This document shows positions 63,672 to 64,000 of a stretch of 64,000 nt of DNA, one piece after another. This DNA is from Serratia fonticola (lineage in GTDB: Bacteria > Pseudomonadota > Gammaproteobacteria > Enterobacterales > Enterobacteriaceae): assembly GCF_006715025.1 (NCBI RefSeq), contig NZ_VFMK01000001.1, positions 1,488,001 through 1,552,000 on the forward strand. Direction: 5' to 3'. Position numbers and translations under genes: made by a program. Position 1 is the first letter of the stretch; each line of letters begins with the position of its first letter. Under the pieces are notes generated by a model, which made no database searches, was not told the DNA's origin, and saw only the letters and a program-made list of their open reading frames with translations.

Positions 63672-64000
63672 ATGAAAGTTTGGCGGAGCACGCTAGTCGC
63701 AGCACTGTTATTGATCTTTGGCGCACAGGCTCAGGCGGGCGTCATCGTTGGTGGAACGCGTTTGATTTACGATGGAGGGAAAAAAGAGTCTTCCTTAGGT
63801 ATCAGCAACCCCGACAAGGTACCGTATCTGATCCAGTCCTGGGTTGATACACAAGAAGGTGATACTTCTAAAGCCCCGTTTATCATTACTCCACCATTAT
63901 TCCGTTTGGACGGTGGACAAGACAATATTCTGCGTGTGGTCCGTGCTGGTGGGAATCTGCCAACTGACAGAGAGTCTTTATATTGGCTGAATATCAAATC
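63672..64000 (+). CDS. Periplasmic fimbrial chaperone (FimC/PapD family), 5' part
   Basis: Only the first 109 codons are in the window. A signal peptide (VAALLLIFGAQAQA) is followed by GVIVGGTRLIYDGGKKESSLGI, the conserved start of PapD-like chaperones, with the key Arg in GGTRLIY. PYLIQSWVD and FIITPPLFRLDG are also family blocks. The start may be ATG 63672 or in-frame ATG 63648; neither has a strong ribosome site. Confidence 0.88.
   Translation, partial: MKVWRSTLVAALLLIFGAQAQAGVIVGGTRLIYDGGKKESSLGISNPDKVPYLIQSWVDTQEGDTSKAPFIITPPLFRLDGGQDNILRVVRAGGNLPTDRESLYWLNIK

Noticed and set aside
1..64000. CRISPR arrays, tRNA or rRNA genes
   Set aside because: No regularly spaced repeats, cloverleaf or rRNA-like sequence was seen.

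Overview
The window looks like the chromosome of an enterobacterium, most likely Serratia or a close relative. LldD and the complete yfaA-yfaT-yfaS-yfaQ-yfaP operon match the E. coli arrangement, the fimbrial locus is of type 1 kind, and short AT-rich islands interrupt otherwise moderately GC-rich coding DNA. This assignment rests on gene content only; there is no rRNA, tRNA or CRISPR array in the window.

Region by region. 1-4.4 kb: an AT-rich HNH endonuclease gene, a RidA / YheO-like regulator / PhzF trio, and a brnQ remnant, with three copies of a degenerate dispersed repeat. 4.4-10.1 kb: an MFS exporter with a divergent LysR regulator, an exported alpha/beta hydrolase, an SDR and a zinc alcohol dehydrogenase. 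10.1-16.4 kb: an IS66-like transposase scar, a DcuC-like transporter with isoaspartyl dipeptidase (iadA) and a divergent LysR, an exported flavodoxin-fold oxidoreductase, and ygjV. 16.4-23.2 kb: a sodium:solute symporter divergent from a heparinase II/III-like lyase, then a cNMP/CBS/DUF294 sensor paired with a DnaQ-like exonuclease. 23.3-31.2 kb: a divergent sugar catabolic locus with two DeoR regulators. One arm carries deoC and an FGGY kinase; the other carries an AlsE-like epimerase, a ribokinase-like kinase, a FucP-like permease and a VOC protein. The FGGY kinase is frameshifted at a run of six C/G. 31.7-41.2 kb: the yfa (alpha-2-macroglobulin) operon. 41.4-49.0 kb: a phosphatase remnant, a small lipoprotein, an LprI-like protein, an RND pump with its adaptor, and lldD.

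The most striking part is 49.4-61.4 kb, a tightly packed eleven-gene cluster. It starts with a 65-residue Cys-rich peptide that has a double-glycine leader. Next come a membrane-anchored DsbA-like protein, an LpxL/HtrB-like acyltransferase, a C39-peptidase ABC exporter, a MacA-like adaptor, a MacB-like transporter, a TolC/NodT-type outer-membrane lipoprotein, and a type II fatty-acid-synthase-like set (ketosynthase, hot-dog dehydratase-like protein, acyl carrier protein, ketoreductase). Gene overlaps tie these into one unit. I infer a secreted, disulfide-bonded and possibly fatty-acylated microcin-like peptide, or a peptide made and exported alongside a fatty-acid-derived compound. No immunity gene is recognisable.

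61.8-64 kb holds a FimB-type recombinase, a candidate 0.3-kb invertible promoter bounded by 21-bp inverted repeats, the fimbrial major subunit and the start of its chaperone. The only good promoter inside the invertible segment faces away from the fimbrial genes, so the assembled sequence appears to show the phase-OFF orientation.
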